NCBI RefSeq assembly: GCF_947499065.1
Contig: NZ_CANMMT010000008.1
Span: 62,001 to 126,000 of the forward strand
Length of the DNA stretch: 64,000 nucleotides
From: an uncultured Tenacibaculum sp.
GTDB taxonomy: Bacteria > Bacteroidota > Bacteroidia > Flavobacteriales > Flavobacteriaceae
Reading direction: 5' to 3'
The notes under the pieces are model-generated. The model was not told where the DNA came from, did not search any database, and worked only from the letters and a program-made list of their open reading frames with translations. The translations under genes were made by a program, and so were the position numbers. How positions within the stretch are numbered: the stretch's first letter is position 1; each line of letters begins with the position of its first letter. This document shows positions 9,649-18,753 of this stretch, one piece after another.

Positions 9649-10917
9649 TTAGTACCAACGCTTTTTTCGTTTCTTAGACGCTTCAGATTTACGTCCTTTC
9701 TTGTGTTTACTAATGGTATTCGGCTGCTTTTTCTTTTTTGGTTTTTGTAAAGCAAAAGGATGATCTTCAACAATTTTTATAGATCGACCTATGAATTCTT
9801 GAATGGCTTTGATGTACGAAGTTTCATCTGCGCTACATAAAGAAAAGGCAATTCCCGATTTTCCAGCTCTACCTGTTCTACCAATTCTATGTACATAGGT
9901 TTCTGGAATGTTAGGTAGGTCGACATTAATCACAGCATCTATTTTGCTAATGTCAATACCACGTGCCGCAACATCTGTAGCAATTAAGATATTTACTTTG
10001 TTGTTTTTAAAGTTTTCGATGGCTTCGTTACGAAGTGCTTGCGATTTATCACCATGAACACTTGTTGCTTTGTATCCGTTCTTTAAAAGAGTTTTTTCAA
10101 GTTTATCTACTCCAAACTTTGTACGTCTGAAAATAATAATACGACCGTTGATAGTATTACGAAGCAGGTGCAAACATAAATCTACTTTGTTCTTTTTTGG
10201 CGTATAGTATAATAACTGACCAATGTTGTTTGAAGTACTTTCTGATGGCGTAACCGAAACCGTTTCTGGCTTGTATAACATTGAGGAAGCAAGCTGTGTA
10301 ACTTTCTCTGGCATGGTTGCCGAAAATAATAAGGTTTGTTTTTTACGTGGACATAGTTCTTCAATCTTCTTCACATCGTGAATAAACCCCATGTCTAACA
10401 TTAAATCAGCCTCATCTAATACAAAGGTTTTTAATACACGTAAATCAATATCGCCTTGTTTGTGCAAATCGATAAAACGACCCGGAGTAGCAATTAAAAT
10501 ATCGACTCCTTTTGCTAACAACTCTTTTTGAGGTTTAATTGAAACACCTCCATAAATAGCCGTGGTTCTTAAGTTGGTGTATTTGCTGTATGTTTTAAAG
10601 TTTTCTTCAATTTGTATGGCCAATTCACGGGTAGGACTTACAATTAATGCTTTAATTTTCTTCGCTCTTTTTTCAGCATCTGGTTCTTTCGCTAAATGAT
10701 GAATAATAGGCAATGCAAAAGCCGCAGTTTTTCCCGTACCAGTTTGCGCTGCAACAATAACATCTTTCTTTTCTAAGATTATTGGAATCGCTTTTTCCTG
10801 TACCAAGGTTGGTTTGTGGTATCTTTCTTCTGTAAGTGCTTTTACAATAGATTTATTAAGCTGTAAGTCTGAAAACTGCATTGATTCTTTTTTGCAAAGG
10901 TAGTTTAAATGAAACAA
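9649..10917 (-). CDS. DEAD/DEAH box RNA helicase (RhlE-like)
   Basis: AQTGTGKTAAFALP, PTRELA, ATPGR, LDEAD, SATMP, HRIGRTGRAG. Confidence 0.93.
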   Translation of the reverse strand: MFHLNYLCKKESMQFSDLQLNKSIVKALTEERYHKPTLVQEKAIPIILEKKDVIVAAQTGTGKTAAFALPIIHHLAKEPDAEKRAKKIKALIVSPTRELAIQIEENFKTYSKYTNLRTTAIYGGVSIKPQKELLAKGVDILIATPGRFIDLHKQGDIDLRVLKTFVLDEADLMLDMGFIHDVKKIEELCPRKKQTLLFSATMPEKVTQLASSMLYKPETVSVTPSESTSNNIGQLLYYTPKKNKVDLCLHLLRNTINGRIIIFRRTKFGVDKLEKTLLKNGYKATSVHGDKSQALRNEAIENFKNNKVNILIATDVAARGIDISKIDAVINVDLPNIPETYVHRIGRTGRAGKSGIAFSLCSADETSYIKAIQEFIGRSIKIVEDHPFALQKPKKKKQPNTISKHKKGRKSEASKKRKKRWY

Positions 10918-10956
10918 CGTTTGGTATTTAATTTACACGTATGTAATAAGGCGTTT

Positions 10957-12078
10957 TTAGAAAAAAGTTAGTAAGTAGCCTAGGAATGAACCCCCTAGTA
11001 CTATAAATGCACTGTTTAGCTTTTTAAATCCAAAAACTGTAATTAAACTTAGCAAGGCTATAACAATTGTACGCCAATCGACCAAAGTGTCTTTTGCCAT
11101 TTCTATACATACCGCAATAATTAAAGCAACTGCCGCCACGTTTACTGCATCTAAAACCGCACGAATGGTTTTAGACTTCCTCATTTTGGGCATTAATGGA
11201 TTTAATAGCCATACAAACAAAAATGATGGTAAAAAGATTCCAAGTGTTGCCACAACTGCTCCCCATAGCCCATTCATTTGCCATCCTATAAAAGTAGCTG
11301 TAGATAAAACGGGCCCTGGTGTTATTTGTCCCACCGCTACGGCATCTATTAAGGCTTGTCTGGTTAACCAACCATTGGCGACTAATTCAGCATCTAAAAA
11401 AGCAAACAATACATAACCACTACCATATAAAATTGCGCCTATTTTTAAAAAAGTAAGGAATATTTTAAGGTTACTTAGATTCAATGTGTCGCTAGCTTGA
11501 TACAGCAACAAAGGCATAATGCTTGGTAGGTTTGTAGCATTTTGTTTTACAAAATAGATGGCTAAGCCCAGCAATCCACAGCCTAGCAACGTAACTATTT
11601 CATTAATTCCCAATAAGCAAGCGCCTAATGCTATTGCTCCTATGATGGCTAGTTGGGTGTTTTTAATTGCTTTTTTTCCTAGCCTATAAGCAGCCATTAC
11701 TATAATGGCTATTACTGCTGGTTTTATACCATAGATAAAGGGTTCTACTTTAGGTAGCTGTCCGTATTCTTGATACAACCAAGCAAAGATTGAAGTGATG
11801 ACTACTGCAGGAAAAATAAAGCAAAAACCTGCCACTATTAATCCTTTCCATCCCGCTTTTTCATGTCCACAATGCATGGTCATTTCTGTAGAGTTAGGTC
11901 CCGGAATTAAATTGGTTGCGCCCATAAGATCTAAAAAGTGTTCTTGGGTCATCCATTTACGCTTTTTAACAACTTCATCTTCCATCATGGCAATATGAGC
12001 AGCTGGACCTCCAAAAGCAATGCTTCCTAGTTTAAAAAAGAGCTTTGCTATTTCTTTTAAATCGTTTTTTTGAGACAT
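10957..12078 (-). CDS. chrA: chromate efflux transporter (CHR family)
   Basis: GSIAFGGPAAHIAMM, LIPGPNSTEM, VGQITPGPVLSTATFIGWQ duplicated CHR motifs. Confidence 0.9.
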   Translation of the reverse strand: MSQKNDLKEIAKLFFKLGSIAFGGPAAHIAMMEDEVVKKRKWMTQEHFLDLMGATNLIPGPNSTEMTMHCGHEKAGWKGLIVAGFCFIFPAVVITSIFAWLYQEYGQLPKVEPFIYGIKPAVIAIIVMAAYRLGKKAIKNTQLAIIGAIALGACLLGINEIVTLLGCGLLGLAIYFVKQNATNLPSIMPLLLYQASDTLNLSNLKIFLTFLKIGAILYGSGYVLFAFLDAELVANGWLTRQALIDAVAVGQITPGPVLSTATFIGWQMNGLWGAVVATLGIFLPSFLFVWLLNPLMPKMRKSKTIRAVLDAVNVAAVALIIAVCIEMAKDTLVDWRTIVIALLSLITVFGFKKLNSAFIVLGGSFLGYLLTFF

Positions 12079-12387
12079 CTACAATGTTTTGTGCTGTAGT
12101 TTTTTTAATGTTCTTACAAATCTAAAGATTTATTATCCAACAATATAGTCGATTTTATATAGTCGCTTTATATTTCTGTGAGTAGGATGTTATTTTCAGT
12201 AGAATAAGGAAATTCATCTGTTAACCGACTCGCCAAAGGCTCTCGTTTTCCTGTTTTTCTGCGGTTTTTTAAGGTTTTATGCCTTGTTTTTAGCGTGTTG
12301 TAGACTTTACGGAGTCGTTTTTACATTTCATTTACAATAAATAGGGGAGGCTGTGTCTATATTCGTAACTATATAAAACGGATTATT

Positions 12388-13005
12388 ATGAATTTAATTA
12401 AAAAGAGTATTGTTTTAGTAGCGGTATTAATTACGGTTTTTGTGATAAGTGGTTATACTAAAAGTACATTGACCGATAAGAAGACTGAAACTGCAAAAGC
12501 GGTAAGTCCAACGATTAATTTTTTTGTGACGCATGGGCATTGCAGTACGCCTTTTGCTGGTAAGGTAAACGATTTAAAGGTAGATTATCCTGTGCGATTG
12601 GATATGGGAAACCCTTTGGAAGATATGGTGATTTCGTTTGAGGTGGATCCAAATTCGTTTAATGTGTGTAGGGCAGAAGAGTTAACCCCGAAAATTAAAA
12701 CACCTGGTTTGTTTGTTGGGATTAATAACGAGAAAATTACATTTAAATCTACCAATGTATATACAATGGGAGTAGACTGGTATCAGGTAAACGGTAAGAT
12801 GTCTATTAAAGGTGTTGAAAAATATGTGAAGTTGTTTGTTACGGGGGTTAGAAAGCCAAACGAGCAAGTAGCAACAACCTTGGTATTAGATGGGCAAGTA
12901 AATTTGTTTGATTGGGGAATTGATTATGATTTGATTGTTAATGGAAAGTCGGACAATGTACCTACTAAATGGTTGTATTTGAATATGAAGATTGAGTTAG
13001 TATAG
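12388..13005 (+). CDS. YceI-like secreted protein
   Basis: Signal peptide; NFFVTHGHCSTPFAGKVNDLKVDY and VKLFVTGVRKP lipocalin-like pattern. Confidence 0.5.
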   Translation: MNLIKKSIVLVAVLITVFVISGYTKSTLTDKKTETAKAVSPTINFFVTHGHCSTPFAGKVNDLKVDYPVRLDMGNPLEDMVISFEVDPNSFNVCRAEELTPKIKTPGLFVGINNEKITFKSTNVYTMGVDWYQVNGKMSIKGVEKYVKLFVTGVRKPNEQVATTLVLDGQVNLFDWGIDYDLIVNGKSDNVPTKWLYLNMKIELV

Positions 13006-13013
13006 AAATATAA

Positions 13014-13043
13014 AAAAACACTCTTGAAAAAGAGTGTTTTTTG
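13014..13043. terminator. terminator hairpin
   Basis: AAACACTCTTGAAAAAGAGTGTTTTTT. Confidence 0.75.
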
Positions 13044-13139
13044 TTCTTTTGATGGTTAGTATAAAAAGCAATACTAAAAAATAAATTTTCATTTTTCAGA
13101 TAATAGAATAGCTTACCTATGTGTTGGGAACGATTATTC

Positions 13140-13916
13140 TTATTTTTTATTCTTAATAGTTTTACTTTCTTTTAATAACTGTTTTTTTAATTGCATAATT
13201 GTTCCAGATTGAGCATTAACTTTTTTATTCAAAACATTTAAACTATCAATTAATTTTTCTTCCTTGGTAAGAAATTTTTGAATTTGAGTTTTATTTTCTA
13301 ATTGATTGGATTGATTTGTACTTTTCTCTATTAGAGTACCACAATAAATTGCAAACCCAATTATTCCAATAAAAGTTGTAATAAGTCCGACACTTTGAAC
13401 TAAAGGTAAATTGCCAATTAATTTTAACAATTTTGAAAGCGAAATATTAGATAGTTGAACAGTTTCGTTTTTCAATCTTTCTATTTCAGTATCTTGTTCT
13501 CTTAATTCATCTAAAAGGTTATTTTGGTCAATAATTAATTCATTCGCTTGAGTTATTATTCGTGATGTTTCCTTTGTTAATTTATTATATTCAGATTCGT
13601 AATACTTTTCACTTTTTTTGGACTTTAATTCTGCTATTTGAGAATATTCTTCAATTTGCTCAATAAAGGACTCCATTAGTTTTGTAGCTTGTATTTTTCC
13701 TTTTGCCATAGTAGATTCCTTAGCAGAAGTAACAGACGTTATAAATTTAATTTTTCCAATATCTAAACATCTGAAATCAACACCACCAAAAATTTCTCTA
13801 CAATCGTTTTCAACTTTAGATTTCCAAATTAAAGGCTCAAAACCATATTGAGAGATTTCCTGTTTCCTTTTTTCGAAAATTTCTAATGCTTTTTTACTTG
13901 GTATTTTTAATTCCAA
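13140..13916 (-). CDS. coiled-coil protein with a single TM segment, hypothetical
   Basis: Long charged coiled-coil flanking VGLITTFIGIIGFAIYCGTLI. Confidence 0.7.
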   Translation of the reverse strand: MELKIPSKKALEIFEKRKQEISQYGFEPLIWKSKVENDCREIFGGVDFRCLDIGKIKFITSVTSAKESTMAKGKIQATKLMESFIEQIEEYSQIAELKSKKSEKYYESEYNKLTKETSRIITQANELIIDQNNLLDELREQDTEIERLKNETVQLSNISLSKLLKLIGNLPLVQSVGLITTFIGIIGFAIYCGTLIEKSTNQSNQLENKTQIQKFLTKEEKLIDSLNVLNKKVNAQSGTIMQLKKQLLKESKTIKNKK

Positions 13917-14031
13917 AATCTATTATTTTAAATTTATATTAGGTTTCGTTTTCCAGTGTTATCGAACTACGTTGATTCTAAAAAGGCTTTATATCATCAT
14001 GATAAAAACTAAAAACACTCTCTTTGTCATT

Positions 14032-14433
14032 TCACTTTATTACGAACATTACAACGATTGTAATTAAAATTACTATTCCATAAAATGGTATTAACGTTTT
14101 AGACAGAATACCACTACCCCATGTATTTCTATCCTTATTAAAATCTGAGGCATCAAGTGAAAAATCTATATCAGTTTCTTTTGTTTGTGCAATTTTTGTA
14201 TACAAATCCCTGTATTGTCTTTCCTGAGAAATGTAAAATCCATCTAAAATCCAAAAAATTGGAGTTGGTATGTATGTCAGTAGGACATATAAGCTATTTG
14301 AATCTTTTGCTGCTAAAGCAAAAAGTGCAGAAACTAAAGTTATTGTCCATCCTTTAATTAAGAATGAATTACTGTTCATTCTAGTTATGATATTCTGGAC
14401 GAACTCGAGATGTTTTATTTTTTTTTGGTCCAT
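14032..14433 (-). CDS. two-TM membrane protein of unknown function
   Basis: Two hydrophobic segments in N-terminal half plus GWTITLVSALFALAAKDS; starts 2 nt after stop of TIR-like gene. Confidence 0.8.
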   Translation of the reverse strand: MDQKKIKHLEFVQNIITRMNSNSFLIKGWTITLVSALFALAAKDSNSLYVLLTYIPTPIFWILDGFYISQERQYRDLYTKIAQTKETDIDFSLDASDFNKDRNTWGSGILSKTLIPFYGIVILITIVVMFVIK

Positions 14434-14435
14434 AC

Positions 14436-15221
14436 TTAAATAATAAATGCTTTGTTAATTGGTTTCATTTTATACAGATTGTCAAGTGCATCATGTGGTT
14501 TTTTTGATGTTAGTTTTTTCCATTTCTTAAGATCATTTAAGTTAAAATTAGCTAGATGTGATAGTTCAAGGTCATATTCTACTGTCAATAAGTTTGTGGC
14601 ACTTTCATTTGTCTGGATACCTTTGGAAAACATCCTTGTTTTTGGTTTTAATCGTTCAGGTGTCTTCTTTCTTATAATTTGGGTAGTCGCTATTTCAGAA
14701 AAAATCCACGGAGATTTGGTTCGGCTAATTACTTCATTAGAAGAAATTGAATTTGGGGTATTAAGAAAGAAGATACATTCAGAGTTGTCAATCATTCGGT
14801 TTAGCGCGGTTGAAAGCATTAAATTAACATGACTGTTTGAATAATTTCTTTTAGTGTAGTTATATGATTCATCTTCTGTATTTAGGCAATAATTATCATC
14901 GATGTTTCGTAATAAATTTGCTGAATAACCCCAAATACAAGAGTCAATAAATGTTTTTATTCCGAACTTATTGAAAAGTATACCCGCTAGGATAATGGCT
15001 TTTTTTTTGTCGATGTGGGAATGAGAAAGAAATATATGTGCATCAATTTTAGGAAACCAATTTTCAAGGATTTTTGTGCCACTAAGAGACTGGTTATTCA
15101 ACATGAATTCATCCAAAGTCTTTTTAGCTTTGGCTTTTGAATCATTATAAATGTTAAATCCATCTTTGTAAAATTTTTCTGGTAGGTCTTCTGGTATTTC
15201 AATATTGAATCCTCTATACAT
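14436..15221 (-). CDS. TIR-like domain protein
   Basis: DAHIFLSHSHIDKKKAIILAGILFNKFGIKTFIDSCIWGYS resembles TIR-type core (FLSHSHxDK, FIDS). Confidence 0.7.
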   Translation of the reverse strand: MYRGFNIEIPEDLPEKFYKDGFNIYNDSKAKAKKTLDEFMLNNQSLSGTKILENWFPKIDAHIFLSHSHIDKKKAIILAGILFNKFGIKTFIDSCIWGYSANLLRNIDDNYCLNTEDESYNYTKRNYSNSHVNLMLSTALNRMIDNSECIFFLNTPNSISSNEVISRTKSPWIFSEIATTQIIRKKTPERLKPKTRMFSKGIQTNESATNLLTVEYDLELSHLANFNLNDLKKWKKLTSKKPHDALDNLYKMKPINKAFII

Positions 15222-15416
15222 TCTTCTTTGGTTTAATTGTAGTTAACATGTTCGTGTATGATTTGTTGCGGTTGTATTTAGCGAAAAGTCAGCAAGTAAA
15301 TGATACCTGTTAGAAGTTATCCGATGATTTTTTTAACAGGAAAATCAGTTAGCAATGAATTATATACATCGTTACCAAACTTTTTTTCTTGATTTCAAAA
15401 TTCTGCTAGTATTTCG

Positions 15417-16481
15417 TTATTTATAGATTTCAGTGATTTCTTTCCCAAGTTTGTATTTCCAATCTGAAGAACTTATATACATTATACCTGAATAATCCGA
15501 TGGAGTTTCAATTCCGTCTTCTAAAATCACAATAACTTTATCTCTACCTAATTTTCCAATAAAATACCCCGTTTCAAAAATTACATTTTGTCTTGCTCTC
15601 GGTTTTAACTTTTCACCGTCTTTATTTAGTTGACCTAAATCATCTTTACTCCAAATAGCAATTGCTAAATCTACAACTGCTTCGTCTTCAAATTTGCCTA
15701 AAATTTCTCTGCCTTTACTTGGTTGTTCATGTAGGATAACAGCTTCCTTTTTATAGTCAGTCTCAACAAATCTAGCAACCTCTAATTTCAGCTCATTATT
15801 ATGTCCATGAACTATAAATATTTTATTCTTCATAATCTTTTTTTCTTTTATAACTATGTCTTTAACTTTTCTATTCTTTATTTTTTTTATTAAAATCTTA
15901 AATAATGCATAAGTTTCAGAAAATTTTGAAGAAAGAGTAAACCCATTTCCACTGGTATCAAATTTGCAAAAATTTTGATAAGCTAATTCTGTTTCATCAA
16001 AATGTTCACTAAATAATTCTCTTGATTCAAGAAACCAATCGATGTACAGTGCTATATTTTGAGATGAGTTAACTTCACCAGTCATAAAATCTCCTTCATC
16101 ACTTATTTTTCTGTATTTTTCTGCCTTCTCGATTAATCCATTAATTGTTGAATTTATATCCATATTATTTTCTGAATCCATTCTTTTCGGCATTAAGTAT
16201 TTATCCAGATACTTTGGGTCGTGTTCTTTATATACAAACTCACTTGGGTTTTTACGAACTTTTGGAAATATTGTGTGAGCAAAATCACTCATTATATAAG
16301 TTAGGTTGCCGTTTGATTGGTCAATGGAATAAAGATCATATATTTCTTCTACGTCATAAAACTCGTAATTCAAATACTTTTTATTTGGATAGTATTCTTT
16401 TTGCCAATGAGATAAAGTCATTGATGGATTTGAATTATTTTTTTCACCGTCTTTATGTTTTACTCTCATATATTTTCTCAA
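15417..16481 (-). CDS. TIR-like (CAP12/PCTIR-type) nucleotide-binding domain protein
   Basis: KIFIVHGHNNELKLEVARFVE, ILHEQPSKGREILGKFE, ARQNVIFETGYFIGKLGRDKVIVI. Confidence 0.8.
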   Translation of the reverse strand: MRKYMRVKHKDGEKNNSNPSMTLSHWQKEYYPNKKYLNYEFYDVEEIYDLYSIDQSNGNLTYIMSDFAHTIFPKVRKNPSEFVYKEHDPKYLDKYLMPKRMDSENNMDINSTINGLIEKAEKYRKISDEGDFMTGEVNSSQNIALYIDWFLESRELFSEHFDETELAYQNFCKFDTSGNGFTLSSKFSETYALFKILIKKIKNRKVKDIVIKEKKIMKNKIFIVHGHNNELKLEVARFVETDYKKEAVILHEQPSKGREILGKFEDEAVVDLAIAIWSKDDLGQLNKDGEKLKPRARQNVIFETGYFIGKLGRDKVIVILEDGIETPSDYSGIMYISSSDWKYKLGKEITEIYK

Positions 16482-16489
16482 ATGTTTGG

Positions 16490-16562
16490 TAACTTCTTTG
16501 TGTAAGTTTTTTCAGTTGTTTACTTAATGTATCTAGTTATAAAGAACTTTAGGTGTTTTTAT
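16490..16562 (-). repeat. intergenic element family A, diverged copy
   Basis: ACTTAATGTATCTAGTTATAAAGAACTTTAGGTGTTTTTAT. Confidence 0.5.
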
Positions 16563-16569
16563 ACAACTC

Positions 16570-16622
16570 AAAAATATTCGTTAATTTTTTAAGCCTTCGA
16601 ATGTAGTTTAAAAAAAGAAGCT
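16570..16622 (-). repeat. intergenic element family B, diverged copy
   Basis: AAAATATTCGTTAATTTTTTAAGCCTTCGAATGTAGTTTAAAAAAAGAAG. Confidence 0.5.
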
Positions 16623-16703
16623 AGTTTTACGGAAAACCCTACTTTAAGTAAGGTTTTTCCCTAATTCTTTATGTTTTTAAGTTAAAAATGTAGTTTTTTT
16701 CTT

Positions 16704-16850
16704 TCAGCGAAGTCCGCTGGTGGTTCTGCAGAGTTTCGAGAGTGTCAGCGAAGCTCGTTGGTGGTTTTGCAGGGTTTCGAAAGTGTCAGCGAAGCTCGCT
16801 GATGGTTCTGCAAGATTTCAAGAGTATCAGCGAAGCTCGCTGATGGTTTT
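16704..16850. repeat. 41-bp tandem repeat, 3.6 copies
   Basis: TCAGCGAAG.. units start at 16704, 16745, 16786, 16827; AGCGA-AGC-TCGCT mini-hairpin perfect in copies 3 and 4. Confidence 0.9.
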
Positions 16851-16899
16851 GTATTGTTTTTATGGGATGTGTGTTATTCTGTGGATAAAGTCAAACTAA

Positions 16900-16930
16900 A
16901 AAACAACCTTGGTTGAGGTTGTTTTTGTTT
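16900..16930. terminator. terminator-like hairpin
   Basis: AAACAACCTTGGTTGAGGTTGTTTTTG. Confidence 0.5.
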
Positions 16931-16993
16931 TTTAATTATCATCAATGATTGGGTATAACTGTAAGTTGCTGTTATACATTGCTATGTGTGATT

Positions 16994-17377
16994 TTATCCT
17001 TGCCATGTTTTTATTTCAACAACTTTTTCTTTTTCAAATTTTAAAATTAAAGAACCTGTATTGATTCCATGCCCAGTTAACCCTAAATAGTAAATAAACT
17101 CTGTTTCTGATTCATTAGATGGATTACCAAGCAAGGTTTTTATTTCAATTTTTGATTTTCCTTGAAGATTGTTGTTTTCCGTTAAGTCATGTATCATATT
17201 CCATCTAACTCCAAAGGAAGACTCAGTTTCTTTCCAGTTTCTCCATTTAGTACTATTAAATTCAGTTCTGTTTAGATAGTCGTTAATATTAGGTTTTAGG
17301 ACAAAAAAAGTCACAGTTAGAATATAAATTATTCCGATTCCAAATACAATTTTAACTATATTTTTCAATATTTTCAT
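16994..17377 (-). CDS. small membrane-anchored hypothetical protein
   Basis: N-terminal TM IVKIVFGIGIIYILTVTFFVL; flanked by direct repeats. Confidence 0.65.
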   Translation of the reverse strand: MKILKNIVKIVFGIGIIYILTVTFFVLKPNINDYLNRTEFNSTKWRNWKETESSFGVRWNMIHDLTENNNLQGKSKIEIKTLLGNPSNESETEFIYYLGLTGHGINTGSLILKFEKEKVVEIKTWQG

Positions 17378-17418
17378 CTGAGTTTGTTTTCGATTGAAAT
17401 TTTTAATTCAACCAGTCT

Positions 17419-17502
17419 TTCAGCAGCGTTCACTGATGGTTTTGTATTGTTTTTATGGGGTGTGTGTTATTCTGTAGATAAAGTCAAACTAAAAAAACAA
17501 CC
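17419..17502. repeat. direct repeat of 16827-16908
   Basis: TGATGGTTTTGTATTGTTTTTATGGGGTGTGTGTTATTCTGTAGATAAAGTCAAACTAAAAAA nearly identical to the 16841 copy. Confidence 0.85.
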
Positions 17503-17570
17503 CTTTCGGATTTAGCACTAAATTTGACGGAATAGATGTATTGTTCTTTGGAGGTTCATGTTTGCCTGCA

Positions 17571-18593
17571 TTACGTATAATTATTGTTTGGGGCAGTTGT
17601 TTTATACTCAAATATTTTCCAAATTTCTGGAAAGTCCTTCTCCAAGTTTTCTTCTTTCCATTGCTTTCCAGTTATTTTTTGTTTTTTAACTCTTATAGGA
17701 GTCATTAATTCACTAGTTTTATTTTCATAAACGTTTTCGCCAAGCGAAAACATTTCTTCGAATTGTGGGTCTTCATCAAAGTGTTTTTTTAACTCTGAAA
17801 CGTTTAAGTTTTTAACATCCTCAAATGTTTCTGGTCCTTTCGAGATAACCCATGCCTTGAAGTAATTAAACGCATCACCTCCACAACCACGTCTTATTAT
17901 ATAAGCCAAAGCCCAAATTTCCCAACGATTTAATTCGTTGTACTTGCTTAAAAAAGTCTTTTGAAATCGTTTTATTTCGATTGGTTTGAACTCCTCCAAT
18001 TGATTTGATAATTTTTCTATAAAATCAAACTTATCTTCTGACTTTTCACGATTAAGTTTGATTAATTCCCAAAACAGATTTTCGTCAATCTTTCTTTTAT
18101 CGGTTGTCTTTTTTGGTTTTTGTTTTTCTAATTTATCAACTGTTTCTATCAACTTGTTAGTTTTCTCAATTTCTTGTTTAGCTCCAAGTTCGACAAGTCC
18201 TTGTTTGAATCTGTATAAGCCTTCTAAAGTTAGTTTTTGACATTCAAAAGTTTTTTTACTTCCATCCCAGTATTCGGTTATTCTGCCAAACTCTTTGTGC
18301 CAACCCCACAAATTTGAAAAACGATGTCTTAATATTCCTTTCCAAAACTTGATGAATTCCTTTTCCAGTTTATTTTCGATTAAATGCTTTTCCAGTGGTT
18401 CAAAAAATTCGTTCCATTGTCCAGAGTCCCAATTCTCATGTATGAATGCAATCAGTTCAGAATATCTTTTGTCTTTTATCCAAATGTCTCTTAAGTCCGC
18501 AAAAGTTTTCTCGTAATGTTGTTCAGGAAGATTGTTTTTTCTTCTCCATTCATTCAAGTCTCCAGATTCGTCTAAAAATTTTCCGTAACTCAA
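17571..18593 (-). CDS. DUF4240-type domain protein
   Basis: NLFWELIKLNREKSEDKFDFIEKLSNQLEEF..IEIKRFQKTF...WEIWALAYIIRRGCGGDAFNYFKAWVISKG. Confidence 0.7.
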   Translation of the reverse strand: MSYGKFLDESGDLNEWRRKNNLPEQHYEKTFADLRDIWIKDKRYSELIAFIHENWDSGQWNEFFEPLEKHLIENKLEKEFIKFWKGILRHRFSNLWGWHKEFGRITEYWDGSKKTFECQKLTLEGLYRFKQGLVELGAKQEIEKTNKLIETVDKLEKQKPKKTTDKRKIDENLFWELIKLNREKSEDKFDFIEKLSNQLEEFKPIEIKRFQKTFLSKYNELNRWEIWALAYIIRRGCGGDAFNYFKAWVISKGPETFEDVKNLNVSELKKHFDEDPQFEEMFSLGENVYENKTSELMTPIRVKKQKITGKQWKEENLEKDFPEIWKIFEYKTTAPNNNYT

Positions 18594-18616
18594 TTTCGTT
18601 ATGTTTTAATGGTATC

Positions 18617-18692
18617 CAACTTATTTATATGTGTAATATTATTCCTGTTATTTACCTAATATGTCTGGCTAAACATAGGTTTAGGTGTGTTG
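18617..18692 (-). repeat. intergenic element family A
   Basis: Stem ACCTAA 18654-18659 / TTAGGT 18681-18686. Confidence 0.75.
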
Positions 18693-18753
18693 AGGAGTAA
18701 TTATAATCGTCAGTTATGAGGTTAAAGTTATGCTTTTTCACTTGTACATTGTT

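Noticed and set aside
12226-12317. Inverted CGACTC / GAGTCG in the 12.2-12.3 kb gap as structured RNA
   Set aside because: Only 6 bp of pairing over ~85 nt; expected by chance.
16704-16850. Possible CRISPR array
   Set aside because: Units are contiguous 41-bp repeats with no unique spacers and no cas genes.
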